DNA of 64,000 bases, from contig JAHHIJ010000004.1 in assembly GCA_019358985.1 (NCBI GenBank), forward strand, positions 62,001-126,000, in the 5' to 3' direction. The first letter of the stretch is position 1. Each line of letters starts with the position of its first letter. Under the pieces are notes generated by a model. It did not search any database. It was not told where the DNA came from and was given only the letters and a program-made list of their open reading frames with translations. This DNA comes from Tolypothrix brevis GSE-NOS-MK-07-07A. Lineage in GTDB: Bacteria; Cyanobacteriota; Cyanobacteriia; Cyanobacteriales; Nostocaceae. Of this stretch, positions 1-9,800 are shown piece after piece. A program made the translations under genes and the position numbers.

Positions 1-153
1 CAATTCTCCATTAGCTGAAAATCGAGATAAATACTCTGCTGCATTATCGGGTTTTATAATTTCGCGTCCTTTATATTCATCTACAAGTCCATCAATAAAT
101 CCCTCTAAATAGCCTTTAATTTCGGCGCGAGTTTTAGAACTAATAGCTGTCAT
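1..153 (-). CDS. Partial gene, probable type II restriction endonuclease (N-terminus only)
   Basis: An open frame starts with ATG at 153 and runs off the left edge of the window after 51 codons. The visible protein begins MTAISSKTRAEIKGYLEGF and is hydrophilic, with no motif I recognise. It starts 11 bp after the stop codon of the cytosine-5 methyltransferase gene on the same strand, so the two are probably one transcript. Type II methyltransferase genes are commonly followed by the cognate endonuclease, which makes a restriction enzyme the best guess. That is inference from position; the catalytic part lies outside the window. Confidence 0.5.
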   Translation of the reverse strand, partial: MTAISSKTRAEIKGYLEGFIDGLVDEYKGREIIKPDNAAEYLSRFSANGEL

Positions 154-164
154 GTGTATGAAAA

Positions 165-1535
165 TTATAAAATTATTGTTAGCAAAGCTTTCGCCAAATG
201 GTAAACAACAGGTACTGATACAGCATTACCAAATTGATGCTTTGCAGTTGACTCGTTATTAGCAATCTGAAACCATTCGGGAAAGCCTTGCAATCTAGCG
301 TAATCTTGTGCTAATAAAGGTTTGAATTTTTTCTTTTGATAAATTTCTTTAATAAATGTTTGTTTATATGCTTCGGGTTCTTGACACTCTATCGAGATTG
401 TTGCTACAAAATCTCTCGTTCCAGTCGCGGTTAAAGTCCCAATAGCATCAGCATGAGGCAAGAAAATTTTAGATATACCGTTAATTCCCGAAGATATTTT
501 AGAGTTGACAAATTCATATCCTTGGTCTTCTACAAAACGCAGAATTTCTTTAGAAACCAAAGTCTGAATTTCTTCTTCTTGTAAATCGCTAATTAACGTT
601 TCTAATACTTTTAAACTTAATGGATTCCCATCTTTCAGTCCGTAAATTTTCTTTCTTCTGTTTTTTAAGATAGTTTGACAAATTAACTTTTCTCTTGTAT
701 TTGTTTCGATTAAGTCCCAAGAATGAATGGTAGTGTGTCCATCTCTGATGTCAGCAAATAAAAAGAAATCATTTAATTCATCTATTTTCTGAAATCTACC
801 TCTAGAAGCAGGTATTTTGCTATCAAATAAAACCTTTTTTGGAAACTTTTTTTTAATAAAATTAGCTTTTTGTAAACCAAGAACAACATCATACAGCTTT
901 AACTTTGTATTTACAGGTTTAGGAAAAGTAAAACCCCAGCAATTTTCTAGATCATTTCTAATTCCCACAATAAAAATTCTATCTCTATCTTGCGGCAATC
1001 CAAAATCATAGGAATTCAGCACCTGATATTTAATTACATAGCCAGATGCTGTCAAATTATCAATTATATATTGCAGGCTTGGTTTGTTTCTTGGTTCTGT
1101 TAAACCTTTGACATTTTCAAAAATAAAAGCTTTCGGTTGATTAGTTTTTACTACTCTAAAAACATCAAGCCATAATTTGCCTCTTGGGTCATCCAAGCCT
1201 TGTAATTTACCTGCAATAGACCAAGGTTGACAGGGAACTCCACCAACCATGACATCTATTTCAAAAGGTAGTTGATTGAGCTGGATAATATCTCCTAAAT
1301 AAGCTTCATCTGCATTATCAGATTTAATAAAATTATTTTGATAAACTTTAATGGCTTCTTTGTCAATTTCCGAATAGCCTAAACATTTTCCTCCTAACTC
1401 TTCTAGGGGAATTCTAAATCCACCTATGCCAGCAAACAAGTCTACAAACGTAAATTTAGATTTGCTAATTATGACATTTACAGGTTTAAATAATTGAAAT
1501 AATTCTAGTTGTTGACCATAAATACCTGGTTTCAT
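165..1535 (-). CDS. DNA (cytosine-5)-methyltransferase, type II restriction-modification
   Basis: This 456-residue protein transfers a methyl group from S-adenosylmethionine to C5 of cytosine in a DNA target. The family motifs are in order: motif I DLFAGIGGF (residues 32-40), motif IV PCQPWS (101-106, catalytic Cys102), motif VI ENVKGL (140-145), motif VIII QDRDR (182-186) and the closing motif X GNAVSVP (436-442). The long stretch between motifs VIII and IX is the target-recognition region, so specificity cannot be read directly. The gene is AT-rich compared with the chlH and cob genes, suggesting transfer. An open frame 11 bp downstream is the likely restriction partner. The family call is very secure; the recognition site is unknown. 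Confidence 0.95.
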   Translation of the reverse strand: MKPGIYGQQLELFQLFKPVNVIISKSKFTFVDLFAGIGGFRIPLEELGGKCLGYSEIDKEAIKVYQNNFIKSDNADEAYLGDIIQLNQLPFEIDVMVGGVPCQPWSIAGKLQGLDDPRGKLWLDVFRVVKTNQPKAFIFENVKGLTEPRNKPSLQYIIDNLTASGYVIKYQVLNSYDFGLPQDRDRIFIVGIRNDLENCWGFTFPKPVNTKLKLYDVVLGLQKANFIKKKFPKKVLFDSKIPASRGRFQKIDELNDFFLFADIRDGHTTIHSWDLIETNTREKLICQTILKNRRKKIYGLKDGNPLSLKVLETLISDLQEEEIQTLVSKEILRFVEDQGYEFVNSKISSGINGISKIFLPHADAIGTLTATGTRDFVATISIECQEPEAYKQTFIKEIYQKKKFKPLLAQDYARLQGFPEWFQIANNESTAKHQFGNAVSVPVVYHLAKALLTIIL

Positions 1536-1556
1536 TTGCCTTGCGATCGCTACAAT

Positions 1557-1780
1557 CTACCAAATTGCTTCTAAATTTAACACAAACCCAGGCAGCACGT
1601 CTTCGCCTGATAAAGTAATAGGCGATTCCATCACCTCAACTTCTTGCCCAATTCGATAAATCTCCACTTGCCGCGATTTACGATTAATTAACCAACCCAA
1701 ACGCACACCATTATCTATGTATTCCCTCATCTTTTCCTGTGCAACCTTCAAACTATCACTTGGTGAAAGTAACTCAATAA
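1557..1780 (-). pseudogene. 3' fragment of a Uma2-family gene
   Basis: The frame encodes only the last 64 or so residues of a Uma2 (DUF820) protein. It is almost identical in DNA and protein to the C-terminal part of the intact Uma2 gene at 3709-4284 (KVAQEKMREYIDNGVRLGWL is shared). The similarity stops abruptly near 1780, which corresponds to about 3930 in the intact copy; the upstream half with the SPD motif is missing. It is therefore a remnant of a duplication or of recombination between two copies, not a small gene. Confidence 0.85.
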
Positions 1781-1867
1781 GACTATTCTATCCCCTTCAT
1801 CCATTTTTCTGCTTACAGCGATACCTAACACATACAATACCACTTAAGCTACCTTAACGCACCTCTG

Positions 1868-1975
1868 CATATTCGCAAAAGCGATCGCACACTCTTCGAT
1901 ACAAGCGATCGCTTTCCAGAAGACCTCAAAAATAAAGCGTTTATTTGTTGTGGAAGAGTGAGTGCGATCGCTAAT
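1868..1975. repeat. HIP1-rich dispersed repeat, copy 1
   Basis: This intergenic stretch carries several gcgatcgc octamers and the phrases 'agacctcaaaaataaagcg' and 'gaagagtgagtgcgatcgct'. Close versions of both, in swapped order, occur at 2545-2625. It looks like a shuffled HIP1-containing repeat; no gene is visible between 1780 and 2017. Confidence 0.55.
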
Positions 1976-2016
1976 ACTATGATGAATCGGCAAGTAAAAG
2001 GGTTTGTTATACGGCG

Positions 2017-2277
2017 TTACAACTTATCGATCAACTTGTTATATTCTGCGTGTGTACCGATCCAAAACCACGAAATTCCGCCTTCTACCTCGACACCTAA
2101 AGCTCGGTAATTTAGCCCTGCTCGAACCGACCAATACTTGTTACCAATTTTTTTGAAGTGCAGGGATGGATGGGACGGATCTACTTTCAGTAACTCATAG
2201 CATTGATCAGCAGTTTGTTGCACATTTTCAGGCAGAGCGTTGTAGTATTGCCAGAAACGTCGTGTCGTATAGTGCAT
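2017..2277 (-). CDS. RelE/ParE-like type II toxin
   Basis: This 86-residue protein has the size and pattern of a RelE/ParE-superfamily toxin: an N-terminal helical part (FWQYYNALPENVQQTADQCY), the turn 'DPSHPSLHFKKIG', then 'YWSVRAGLNYRALG', the beta-strand region typical of these toxins, and a closing 'WFWIGTHAEYNKL' with His near the end. Family members cleave mRNA on the ribosome or poison gyrase; which applies here is not visible. Its ATG overlaps the stop codon of the upstream antitoxin in a TGATG junction, so translation is coupled. Confidence 0.8.
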   Translation of the reverse strand: MHYTTRRFWQYYNALPENVQQTADQCYELLKVDPSHPSLHFKKIGNKYWSVRAGLNYRALGVEVEGGISWFWIGTHAEYNKLIDKL

Positions 2278-2480
2278 CAGATTTCCTGACAGTGACCCGC
2301 TTTGAATTCAGCGATCGCCTCTTGTGCTAAAGCTTCCAATTTTCCATCAGCAATGTCTTTCTCTAATTGCTCATCCCAGCGTTGATAGTCCAAATCAGCA
2401 AACCACTCTATGAGTTTTTTATACTCATCAGGTGATAGTTGAAGAATGGCAGACTCAATTTGCTCAAGGGTTAACATCAA
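2277..2480 (-). CDS. Antitoxin of the RelE-like pair
   Basis: A 67-residue acidic protein (MLTLEQIESAILQLSPDEYK...) lying immediately upstream of the RelE-like toxin and sharing one base with it. Small cyanobacterial antitoxins of this kind start with a short helix containing 'L(S/P)xxE' and end in a charged, flexible tail, which is what is seen here (DIADGKLEALAQEAIAEFK). It should bind and neutralise the toxin and, like most such pairs, repress its own promoter. The first two codons are both Met; either may be used. Confidence 0.75.
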   Translation of the reverse strand: MMLTLEQIESAILQLSPDEYKKLIEWFADLDYQRWDEQLEKDIADGKLEALAQEAIAEFKAGHCQEI

Positions 2481-2544
2481 GGTACATCACCTTTACTCTG
2501 AACTAATTATAGCTTGCCTACCGATTATCCTTGTGTTGTAACTG

Positions 2545-2625
2545 ATGTTGCGATCGCATGTTGTAGAAGAGAGAGTGCGATCGCCTTACAGAAAACCTCA
2601 AAAACAAAGCGATCGCTTTATGTAT
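2545..2625. repeat. HIP1-rich dispersed repeat, copy 2
   Basis: Shares 'gaagagagagtgcgatcgcc' and 'aaaacctcaaaaacaaagcg' with 1868-1975 in a different order. A 66-codon open frame crosses the repeat on the plus strand but has no features of a gene. Confidence 0.5.
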
Positions 2626-2696
2626 ACATTCAATTATCAATTTTACAAATACGAAATTATCACAGTTTTATAGTCAACATAACTAACAAAATAGAA

Positions 2697-3386
2697 CTAT
2701 TTTTTTTGGCGTAGTGCTTTCTCAAATCTATCTGCCAAGATGACTGCCATGAATGGTTCTGCAAAACCTCCAAAGAAAGGAATTGAACGTACCAGAACCA
2801 ATGATACAAGTGTTGGATCAAGTGACTTATTAAAAACTCCTAAAAGAGCACTCTCTGCTGCTCTACGAGTATATGAGCGGCAGGTAACATTTACATTCTT
2901 CATATACACGTCAATCATACCAGATGCATTATTCACAGAAATTAATTCAAGGTAGACACGATCTCCTGGGTTCAACAATTCAATACTTAGATCAAGTTCA
3001 TTATTCTGACGTTGCAGTTCGCTTATCTTTCCAAAACCTACTTCTGGCTGAGTTTTCACGCTGTAGTCAACTATCTTCGCACTATTATCCAATCGTATCA
3101 AAATTGGATGATTGCTTACTGCTTGATTCCCAGAGTTGAAGACTTCGAGATTGAATAAAAATACGGAGTTTGCACGTTCCCCTGAATATGTAACCTCTAA
3201 TTGACTGCGAATTGCCTCTGAAAACGAAAGCAATGAAGATGCATCATTGATAACACAATCAACTCGCCTAACCTGATTAGTTTTTTTCCAGATAAATATA
3301 GATGCTGCTGCTGTGATCACTGCTCCAACGACAGCACCGATGATTGCAGCAATCGTAGCGTTCTGAGACCAATTCATATATTGCAT
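2697..3386 (-). CDS. Membrane-anchored protein of unknown function
   Basis: A 229-residue protein with one clear N-terminal transmembrane helix (residues about 10-34, ATIAAIIGAVVGAVITAAAS) followed by KK and a soluble region rich in beta-type sequence. Short Asn-terminated turns such as 'NLEVFNSGNQAVSNHPILI' resemble an immunoglobulin-like or CARDB-like fold, but I cannot name a family. It stands alone between a toxin-antitoxin pair and a Uma2 gene on the same strand. Accessory context, single membrane anchor and extracytoplasmic or cytoplasmic sensor-like body are all that can be said. Confidence 0.6.
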   Translation of the reverse strand: MQYMNWSQNATIAAIIGAVVGAVITAAASIFIWKKTNQVRRVDCVINDASSLLSFSEAIRSQLEVTYSGERANSVFLFNLEVFNSGNQAVSNHPILIRLDNSAKIVDYSVKTQPEVGFGKISELQRQNNELDLSIELLNPGDRVYLELISVNNASGMIDVYMKNVNVTCRSYTRRAAESALLGVFNKSLDPTLVSLVLVRSIPFFGGFAEPFMAVILADRFEKALRQKK

Positions 3387-3576
3387 TACTCCTATATTCT
3401 CAGGATTAAATTTTAATATATTTATTATACGAAAAAGTTACGTAATAATAATGAGCGGCATCATAAAGACTAGGTAAACAGTTTGCGAATAGCTTTTGCT
3501 AACCTGTCTTCTTTTGTTTGGTGAAAAAAGGCTTAAACCCCTTATCTGGACTAGATTACACATTCATTCAGCAAGC

Positions 3577-3665
3577 CCTACTTAATAATTTGGTTAATCT
3601 TATTTAGCATTGTCTAGCCACTTAATATCATATAAACACAGGAGTTAATGATAATCTTCAAGTTG
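3577..3665. repeat. Duplicated remnant of the higB 3' end and higB-higA spacer
   Basis: This stretch repeats 4674-4762 with few changes, including 'cttatttagcattgtctag' and 'gttaatgataatcttcaag'. The original spans the spacer between higB and higA plus the last codons of higB. The copy here is cut off after the higB tail, so a second higBA-like unit probably once stood here. The surrounding gap 3387-3708 holds nothing else I can identify. Confidence 0.8.
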
Positions 3666-3708
3666 CTACTGCGTCTAAATTTATCATGGCTCTTGTTTTG
3701 CTATTAAG

Positions 3709-4284
3709 TTACCAAATCGCCTTAATATTTAAAATAAACCCCTGTAAAACATCTTCCCCAGACAAAGTAATAGGCGATTCCAATACCTCAACTTCTTGCC
3801 CAATTCGATAAATCTCTACTTGCCGCGATTTACGATTAATTAACCAACCCAAACGCACACCATTATCTATGTATTCCCTCATCTTTTCCTGTGCAACCTT
3901 CAAACTATCACTTGGTGAAAGTAACTCAATGACAAAATCAGGACAAATGGGGGGAAACTTTTGTTTTTCTTCTTCAGTTAAAACATCCCATCGTTCTAAC
4001 TTTATCCAAGAAGCATCAGGTGAACGATCTGCACCATTAGGTAATTTAAAACAAGTAGAAGAATCAAAAGCGATGCCAGTACCATCAGCATCCGTCCAAT
4101 TCATTAATTGTTGAGTGATTCTGGCATTCTTATTTCCGGTTTCTCCCCCTGTAGGTGGCATAATAATTAATTCTCCCGTAGCAGTGCGTTCAAACCTCAA
4201 GTCACGGTTTGCCTGACATAAATTAAAAAACTGCTCATCTGTCAGTTCCAATACAGATTGAAGGTTGACGGTTAAAGCATTCAT
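3709..4284 (-). CDS. Uma2-family protein (DUF820, restriction-endonuclease-like fold)
   Basis: This 191-residue protein is an intact member of the Uma2 family, greatly expanded in cyanobacteria and assigned a PD-(D/E)XK nuclease-like fold; biological role unknown. Visible marks are 'GERTATGELIIMPPTG'-type N-terminal strands (RFERTATGELIIMPPTGGE), the 'RSPDASWI' motif near residue 89, 'PDFVIELLSPSD' near 115-126 and 'REYIDNGVRLGWLI' near 136-149. The Asp/Glu residues in SPD and IEL are the expected metal-binding positions. It follows higA by 66 bp on the same strand. A truncated near-copy lies at 1557-1780. Confidence 0.85.
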   Translation of the reverse strand: MNALTVNLQSVLELTDEQFFNLCQANRDLRFERTATGELIIMPPTGGETGNKNARITQQLMNWTDADGTGIAFDSSTCFKLPNGADRSPDASWIKLERWDVLTEEEKQKFPPICPDFVIELLSPSDSLKVAQEKMREYIDNGVRLGWLINRKSRQVEIYRIGQEVEVLESPITLSGEDVLQGFILNIKAIW

Positions 4285-4350
4285 GATGATATTCCAGAAC
4301 CTGAAATTTGCTGTAAATTTAAATCATTCAAAAATTCTTCGCAATTTATT

Positions 4351-4662
4351 CTAAACCAAAGTCATGACTTGCTCATATTCTTCTTTATGGCTTTGCAAAG
4401 CATCCCAAAGCTCAACTTTTTGCTGAAGATTAAGCCAAAGTCTTGGACCATTTCCTAAAGCTTTACCCAGACGTATTGCTATATCTACTGTAATTGCTCT
4501 TTGACCATTAATAACTTCGTGAATTATTTGATTAGATACTCCTAAAATTTCGGCAAATTTTGCGGTATTAATATCTAAATCATCTAAAATATCTGCAATT
4601 ACTTCGCCAGGATGTATTGGTCTTACTAATCTCTTATCAGTAATATCTTGCCAATTATCCAT
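4351..4662 (-). CDS. higA: HigA-like XRE-family antitoxin
   Basis: A 103-residue protein with the classic HigA opening 'RLVRPIHPGEVIADIL', followed by a helix-turn-helix (TAKFAEILGVSNQIIHEVINGQ, residues about 33-54) and 'ITVDIAIRLGKALGNGPRLWLNLQ'. HigA binds and neutralises HigB and represses the operon. It lies downstream of higB, the reversed gene order that characterises HigBA systems, with a 79-bp spacer. The antitoxin is intact over its usual length. Confidence 0.9.
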   Translation of the reverse strand: MDNWQDITDKRLVRPIHPGEVIADILDDLDINTAKFAEILGVSNQIIHEVINGQRAITVDIAIRLGKALGNGPRLWLNLQQKVELWDALQSHKEEYEQVMTLV

Positions 4663-4741
4663 AATTAATACATCTTACTTAATAATTTAGTTAACCTTAT
4701 TTAGCATTGTCTAGCTAATTAATATCATATTAACACAGCAG

Positions 4742-5020
4742 TTAATGATAATCTTCAAGATTGATATCATAAGCATCACCATCTTCAAATTTAAAAGTTA
4801 TACGCCAGTTTGCTGATACCTTAATTGACCAAGTTCCTTTCCTGTCTCCTTTTAATTCATGCAAATCATAACCCGGTAATCTAACATCTTCTACAATTAA
4901 GGCTGAGTCTATAACTTCAAGTCTGATTCTAATTTTCTTTTCTAAGTTTGCAGGAACTCCTTTATTAAAATTTTCTCTAAACAAATTTTCTAATGCTTTA
5001 TTTTGAAATGTTTGAATCAT
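4742..5020 (-). CDS. higB: HigB-like mRNA interferase toxin
   Basis: A 92-residue RelE-superfamily toxin of the HigB type. It shows 'IQTFQNKALENLFRE' at the N-terminus, 'LRLEVIDSA'-like helix (IRLEVIDSALIVEDVRLPG), 'DLHELKGDRKGTWSIKVSANWRITFKFEDG' and an ending 'DINLEDYH', which is the hallmark C-terminus of HigB proteins. The enzyme cleaves translated mRNA at the ribosome. It is the first gene of the pair; higA follows. Its last codons and the spacer are duplicated at 3577-3665. Confidence 0.9.
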   Translation of the reverse strand: MIQTFQNKALENLFRENFNKGVPANLEKKIRIRLEVIDSALIVEDVRLPGYDLHELKGDRKGTWSIKVSANWRITFKFEDGDAYDINLEDYH

Positions 5021-5099
5021 TTATATTTCATTTTTTTATCTTATCTCATTGTTAAGGCAGGCTTTATAGCGCTTCCCAGGTGCATGAAGTACATATCAA

Positions 5100-5165
5100 A
5101 ACCTCACCCCCAACCCCTCTCCTTACCAAGGAGAGGGGAGATAAAGCACAGCTTTATCGGGGTGA
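5100..5165. repeat. Dispersed 'cctcacccccaacccctctcc' hairpin repeat
   Basis: A near-perfect inverted repeat: 'aacctcacccccaacccc' is answered by 'ggggtgaggtt', and inside it 'ctctccttaccaaggagag' forms a second hairpin. The same phrase occurs at 31657-31680. This is a common cyanobacterial intergenic repeat and may also terminate transcription downstream of chlH. Confidence 0.7.
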
Positions 5166-5218
5166 GGTTAAACTGTACCTTACTAGATTAGGAAACGCTT
5201 TATGCCTGCCCATGAATC

Positions 5219-8200
5219 CTATTCTACGCCTTCAATCCGATCCTCAACTTCTTGGTACAACTCGCGCAACTTGTTCAAATTCTCTTCGCTAGTCTCCCAA
5301 TAACCACGACCATTAACTTCCAATAAAGTTGATACAACCTTGCGGAAAGAATGGGGATTCAGATTCATCAAACGTTTCTGCATTTCTTCATCTTTGATGA
5401 AGGTTTCGTTAGTATCCTCGTAAATCCAGTTATCAACGGCGCCGGCTGTCGCACTCCAACCCATCGTATTTACCAATCGCTTGGAAAGTTCCCGCACACC
5501 TTCGTAACCATGCGATAACATCCCCTCATACCACTTCGGATTTAACAACTTGGTACGAGCATCAAGACGCACAGTTTCTGATAATGTCCGCACTTGAGCA
5601 TTTGCGGTAGTCGTGTCGGCGATGTATGATGCTGGTGCTTTGCCATCATCGCGCAGACTTGCTACAAGCTTGGTGGGGTCAGAGTCGAAGTAGTGGGAAA
5701 CATCGGTCAAGCTAATCTCGGAAGAATCGAGATTTTGGAAAGTCGCTTCCGCAGTTTTCAGAGTGCTTTCAAAGATATTCCTCGATTCATCCATGATACC
5801 GGGGTTATCAGAATTGAAAGCGAAGGATTTGCGATTAAGGTACATTTCTTGTAACTCGGCTTCGCTGTCCCAAGTGCTGTTTTCCACCGCCAAATTGATG
5901 TTTGACGAGTAGGAACCAGAAGCATTGGAGAAAACGCGAGTTGCGGCTTGACGCAAGTTGATTCCCATGTCTTCAGCTTGTTGCAAAGCATGTTTGCGAA
6001 CAAAGTTCATCGATGACGGTTCATCCGCTTCAGCCGCCATTTTCACACCTTGGTCTAACAAATTCATCTGGTTGATGAACAAGTCGCGGAACACTCCCGA
6101 ACAGTTGATGACAACATCAATTCTCGGTCTTCCCAACTCTTGTAAAGGTATCAATTCCAGCTTGTTCACTCGTCCCAAAGCATCGGGAACTGGACGCACA
6201 CCAATCATCCACATAATTTGCGCTAGGGATTCACCGTAAGTTTTGATGTTATCGGTTCCCCAAAGGACGCAGGCGATGGTTTCGGGATACCTTCCATCGT
6301 TTTCAGACTTATTACGCGCCAGAAGCCTGTCTACGACGACTTTAGCTGATTGGACTGCGGCAGTAGTCGGGATGGATTGGGGGTCAAGTGCGTGTATATT
6401 TTTACCCGTCGGTAATACATCCGGGTTGCGTATCGGATCACCACCAGGACCGGGAAGGATGTATTCCCCTTCTAAACCTTTGAGTAAAGCACCTAATTCG
6501 TTATCTGCACAAACTTGCTGTAAACAGAATTCCAAATACTCAAACAACGGTTTAAGTGCTGTTGAATCAACTTTAGGATATCCTGCTTGATGCAATGCTT
6601 CTACCCAAGGTTCCTTTTTGCCCATGTTGAAGAAATTCAACTTGGAAACGAGGGAAACTCGTCCTTCGGCGTCGATTTGCTCTTTCACAAGAGCGCTAAC
6701 TGCTTCACGAGTTGCTAGGGTGATTTCTTGCAGCAGTTGAACATCTTCTAAAATACCACGATCGCTTGACTGATAAATCTCATCCAAATCGCGTCCGATG
6801 CTATTAGCGATAATTCGCGGCAAACCAACGATTTCTTCTTCTTGACGATCTAAACTAGCAATATTGACTAAAGTAGCGATCGCTTCTTCGGCAGTTGGTG
6901 GTTTACCAATTACGTGCAACCCGCAAGGCAACAACCTAGACTCAATTTCCATCAACTTGCGATATACGCTGCCAACTATATTATCCCGCTCCTCGGCGGT
7001 CATATCTTTAGCATCGGTTTCAGCAAAAATGATGTCTTTATCCAAGTTTACCAATCGGCACTTATCAATAATGCTGTTGACAATCGGAACACCGCGTCCG
7101 GTATCTTTCAAGGTTTGGTAAGATGCGATTAACTCGCTTAATTCTTTCAAACCTTTGTATAAACCAGCATTTTCCGCAGGTGGAGTTAGGTAAGAAATTG
7201 TCGCTGCATAACTGCGACGTTTGGCAATTGTCGCCTCGCTGGGGTTATTCGCTGCGTAATAATACAGATTGGGAATCATGCCAATCAAGTTATCTGGATA
7301 ACATTCCCCAGACATCCCCATTTGTTTACCGGGCATGAATTCTAACGAACCATGCGTACCGAAGTGGAGTACAGCATCTGCTCCCCAAATTTGCTCTAAG
7401 TATGTGTAGTATGCAGCGAAACCATGATGCGGACTTGCAGAACGTGAGAATAATAACCGCATCGGGTCGCCTTCGTAACCAAAGGTAGGCTGCACACCGA
7501 TAAACACGTTACCAAATTGCTTACCATAAATTAGCAGGTTTTGTCCATCGCTGTTGAGATTTCCGGGAGGTGGTCCCCAATTTTCTTCTAAGCGGTGGGA
7601 ATAAGGTGTCAGTGCTTCGTATTCTGGCACCGACATTTTGTAAGCGATGTTCAATTCTGGGCTGCTATACTGCGCTTGAGCATCGTGGATGACTTCTATC
7701 ATCAACGCTTCGGCTGATTCTGGCAATTCTGGTAAGTCATAGCCGTTATTTTTCAGCGCTTTCATCACTTCGTAGATGGAACCGAATACATCCAAGTACG
7801 CAGCGGTTCCCACATTTCCTTTATCTGGGGGAAAGCTGAAAACGGTGATGGCGACTTTTTTGTGTAGCTTTGGTTTGCGGCGGAGATTTGCCCATTTTAA
7901 AGCACGTTGGGCGATCGCTTCAATTCTATCTTGGAGTGCGATCGCTTTTCCTGTATTTCCATCCCTACCTGATAAAATTATCGGCTCAATTGCCCCATCC
8001 AACTCCGGAATCGCAATTTGCAACGCGACTTGAATCGGATGTAAACCCAAATCGCTATCTTGCCATTCTTCAGTAGTTTGAAACACCAAAGGCAGTGCTA
8101 CCATGTAAGGACGATTCAAACGCTTCAACGTCTCAATCGCTTTCGGATGGTCTTGTCTTGCTGGTCCACCTACCAAAGCGAAACCAGTCAGCGATACCAC

Positions 8201-9205
8201 AGCATCAACTAGCGCTGTTTTGGTAGTCGATTCTAAAAAATACGCTTCCACTGGTTTTGAAAAGTCCAAACCACTGGCAAATACTGGAACTACTTTTGCG
8301 CCGAGTGATTCCAATTCCTGTACCATTGCCACATAATGGGCATCATCACCGGTTACTAGGTGCGTGCGTTGCAGTACTAGTCCGACACACGGAGCTAACG
8401 GATCTTTCAAATCTGCGGAAATATCCTTGCGAGCCGTATACCAATTGAGGTATTCTTTTACATCCTCAAACATCGTCGGCGCTAAAGGATGCCAAATCCC
8501 CATATCCGGATAAACAACCGGCGCCTGATATTCTAAAGACGCGAAATTTCGTGTCTCTACACCTTTTAATACATACTTCTCAGTTAGCATCAGCAAGAAG
8601 TTTTCCAGATTTTCTGAAGAACCACCTAGCCAATACTGAAAACTAAGCATGAAATTTCGCGCATCCTGTGCTTTTTCCATTGGCAGAAACTTCAGGACTT
8701 GCGGCAGTGTTCGCAACAACTTCAGCATTCCGTCTTGGAATCCTGCCCCGGATTTCTCCTTGCGTTTTCGCATGAATTGTGCTATCACACTTTTCGACTG
8801 TCCCAACTGTGCTAGGGAGAAACTGCCCATTTTACTTAGGCGCATTACTTCCGGCATGGATGGGAAAACCACTGAAACATCCAGCTTATCTCGATGTGGT
8901 TGGACAGCTGCGACAACTTTCTGGGCTAAATCTTCAATAAAAATTAGTGAGGCGATAAAAATATTCGCAGTCTCGATTTCCCGCTTGAATTCTTCGTAAT
9001 TCTCTGGATCTCGAAGTTCTTCAATTAAGTACCCGCTGATTTCAATCGCCACGTTGGGATGTTGCGCGTTAATCGTGCGAACCGCTTGTGACAATGCGCT
9101 TTGGTACTGCGACTCTAGCACGACGTAGACCACCTTGATTAAATTACGTCCGCGTAAGTTATCTGGCGCAATATGTCGAATGGTGGACTTGACGTGGGTG
9201 AACAT
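5219..9205 (-). CDS. chlH: Magnesium chelatase subunit H
   Basis: This 1328-residue protein is the large, porphyrin-binding subunit of Mg-chelatase, which inserts Mg2+ into protoporphyrin IX with ChlI and ChlD at the first committed step of chlorophyll synthesis. Length matches the family. The N-terminal DUF3479-type region (residues about 10-170, '[17 protein letters not shown]') is followed by the CobN/Mg-chelatase core, with typical '[15 protein letters not shown]' near residue 625 and '[27 protein letters not shown]' near residue 990. The start ATG at 9205 fits the conserved [12 protein letters not shown] opening. The gene stands alone, divergent from the LpxB-like gene, with a 595-bp spacer that must hold both promoters. 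Confidence 0.97.
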   Translation of the reverse strand: MFTHVKSTIRHIAPDNLRGRNLIKVVYVVLESQYQSALSQAVRTINAQHPNVAIEISGYLIEELRDPENYEEFKREIETANIFIASLIFIEDLAQKVVAAVQPHRDKLDVSVVFPSMPEVMRLSKMGSFSLAQLGQSKSVIAQFMRKRKEKSGAGFQDGMLKLLRTLPQVLKFLPMEKAQDARNFMLSFQYWLGGSSENLENFLLMLTEKYVLKGVETRNFASLEYQAPVVYPDMGIWHPLAPTMFEDVKEYLNWYTARKDISADLKDPLAPCVGLVLQRTHLVTGDDAHYVAMVQELESLGAKVVPVFASGLDFSKPVEAYFLESTTKTALVDAVVSLTGFALVGGPARQDHPKAIETLKRLNRPYMVALPLVFQTTEEWQDSDLGLHPIQVALQIAIPELDGAIEPIILSGRDGNTGKAIALQDRIEAIAQRALKWANLRRKPKLHKKVAITVFSFPPDKGNVGTAAYLDVFGSIYEVMKALKNNGYDLPELPESAEALMIEVIHDAQAQYSSPELNIAYKMSVPEYEALTPYSHRLEENWGPPPGNLNSDGQNLLIYGKQFGNVFIGVQPTFGYEGDPMRLLFSRSASPHHGFAAYYTYLEQIWGADAVLHFGTHGSLEFMPGKQMGMSGECYPDNLIGMIPNLYYYAANNPSEATIAKRRSYAATISYLTPPAENAGLYKGLKELSELIASYQTLKDTGRGVPIVNSIIDKCRLVNLDKDIIFAETDAKDMTAEERDNIVGSVYRKLMEIESRLLPCGLHVIGKPPTAEEAIATLVNIASLDRQEEEIVGLPRIIANSIGRDLDEIYQSSDRGILEDVQLLQEITLATREAVSALVKEQIDAEGRVSLVSKLNFFNMGKKEPWVEALHQAGYPKVDSTALKPLFEYLEFCLQQVCADNELGALLKGLEGEYILPGPGGDPIRNPDVLPTGKNIHALDPQSIPTTAAVQSAKVVVDRLLARNKSENDGRYPETIACVLWGTDNIKTYGESLAQIMWMIGVRPVPDALGRVNKLELIPLQELGRPRIDVVINCSGVFRDLFINQMNLLDQGVKMAAEADEPSSMNFVRKHALQQAEDMGINLRQAATRVFSNASGSYSSNINLAVENSTWDSEAELQEMYLNRKSFAFNSDNPGIMDESRNIFESTLKTAEATFQNLDSSEISLTDVSHYFDSDPTKLVASLRDDGKAPASYIADTTTANAQVRTLSETVRLDARTKLLNPKWYEGMLSHGYEGVRELSKRLVNTMGWSATAGAVDNWIYEDTNETFIKDEEMQKRLMNLNPHSFRKVVSTLLEVNGRGYWETSEENLNKLRELYQEVEDRIEGVE

Positions 9206-9800
9206 GCTTATGAAGCTCCTTTAATGCGTGTTCTCATGGCGGAAGTTTCCACAGCAAAATATGCTCTTGGTAAACTTCCTCTCTTTAGGGATATGAATTG
9301 TTTTTATCAGAAAACGCTTACCAGGTGGCAGTTTTCTGGGTTATCTGACACAAATCGATACATAAAACAAAATATTTTTTAATAATTATTGACATATTTA
9401 AAAGTATTTACTCAGATTTTGTAACTAAAAGTTTACATTACAGTAAATGTCGGGTCAATACGGTTCGGATAAGAAAATTAGCTTGCAATTATATCGGTTA
9501 GAGAGACGCTCTTTGTATCGCCGTCTCTACATACCTAAATGCCCAATAAAAATCGTAGCGAATTCTCTGCGTACCTCTGCGCTTACCTTTGCGTTTAAAT
9601 TTCAATCCTCAATACGCCATGAATTTACGCAAAGCTTTCCAAAAAAATCGCATTCGGTTAGAGAGACGCGATTTATCGCGTCTCTACAGTAAATCTATCC
9701 GTCAATTAGTCCTTGATCCATTACTACCTATGTAACTTAGGAACGAATTAGGTAATAGTTGCCTCTTGACTTATAACCCCTAATTCTTCACCATTAACTC
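9206..9800. other. Divergent intergenic region chlH / LpxB-like gene, with palindromic repeats
   Basis: No gene is visible. It should contain the promoters of both divergent genes. Two hairpins share the phrase 'cggttagagagacg': 9496-9530 (arms gagacg.../...cgtctc around a ctttgtatcg loop) and 9655-9687 (gagacgcgatttatcgcgtctc, a perfect arm pair). Between them, 9568-9595 ('tctgcgtacctctgcgctta') matches, in reverse, a repeat at 14440-14482. The two ORFs called here on the plus strand have no gene character. Confidence 0.6.

Noticed and set aside
9447-9692. Plus-strand ORF of 81 codons between chlH and the LpxB-like gene
   Set aside because: It consists mainly of two copies of the gagacg palindrome repeat and a common intergenic repeat.
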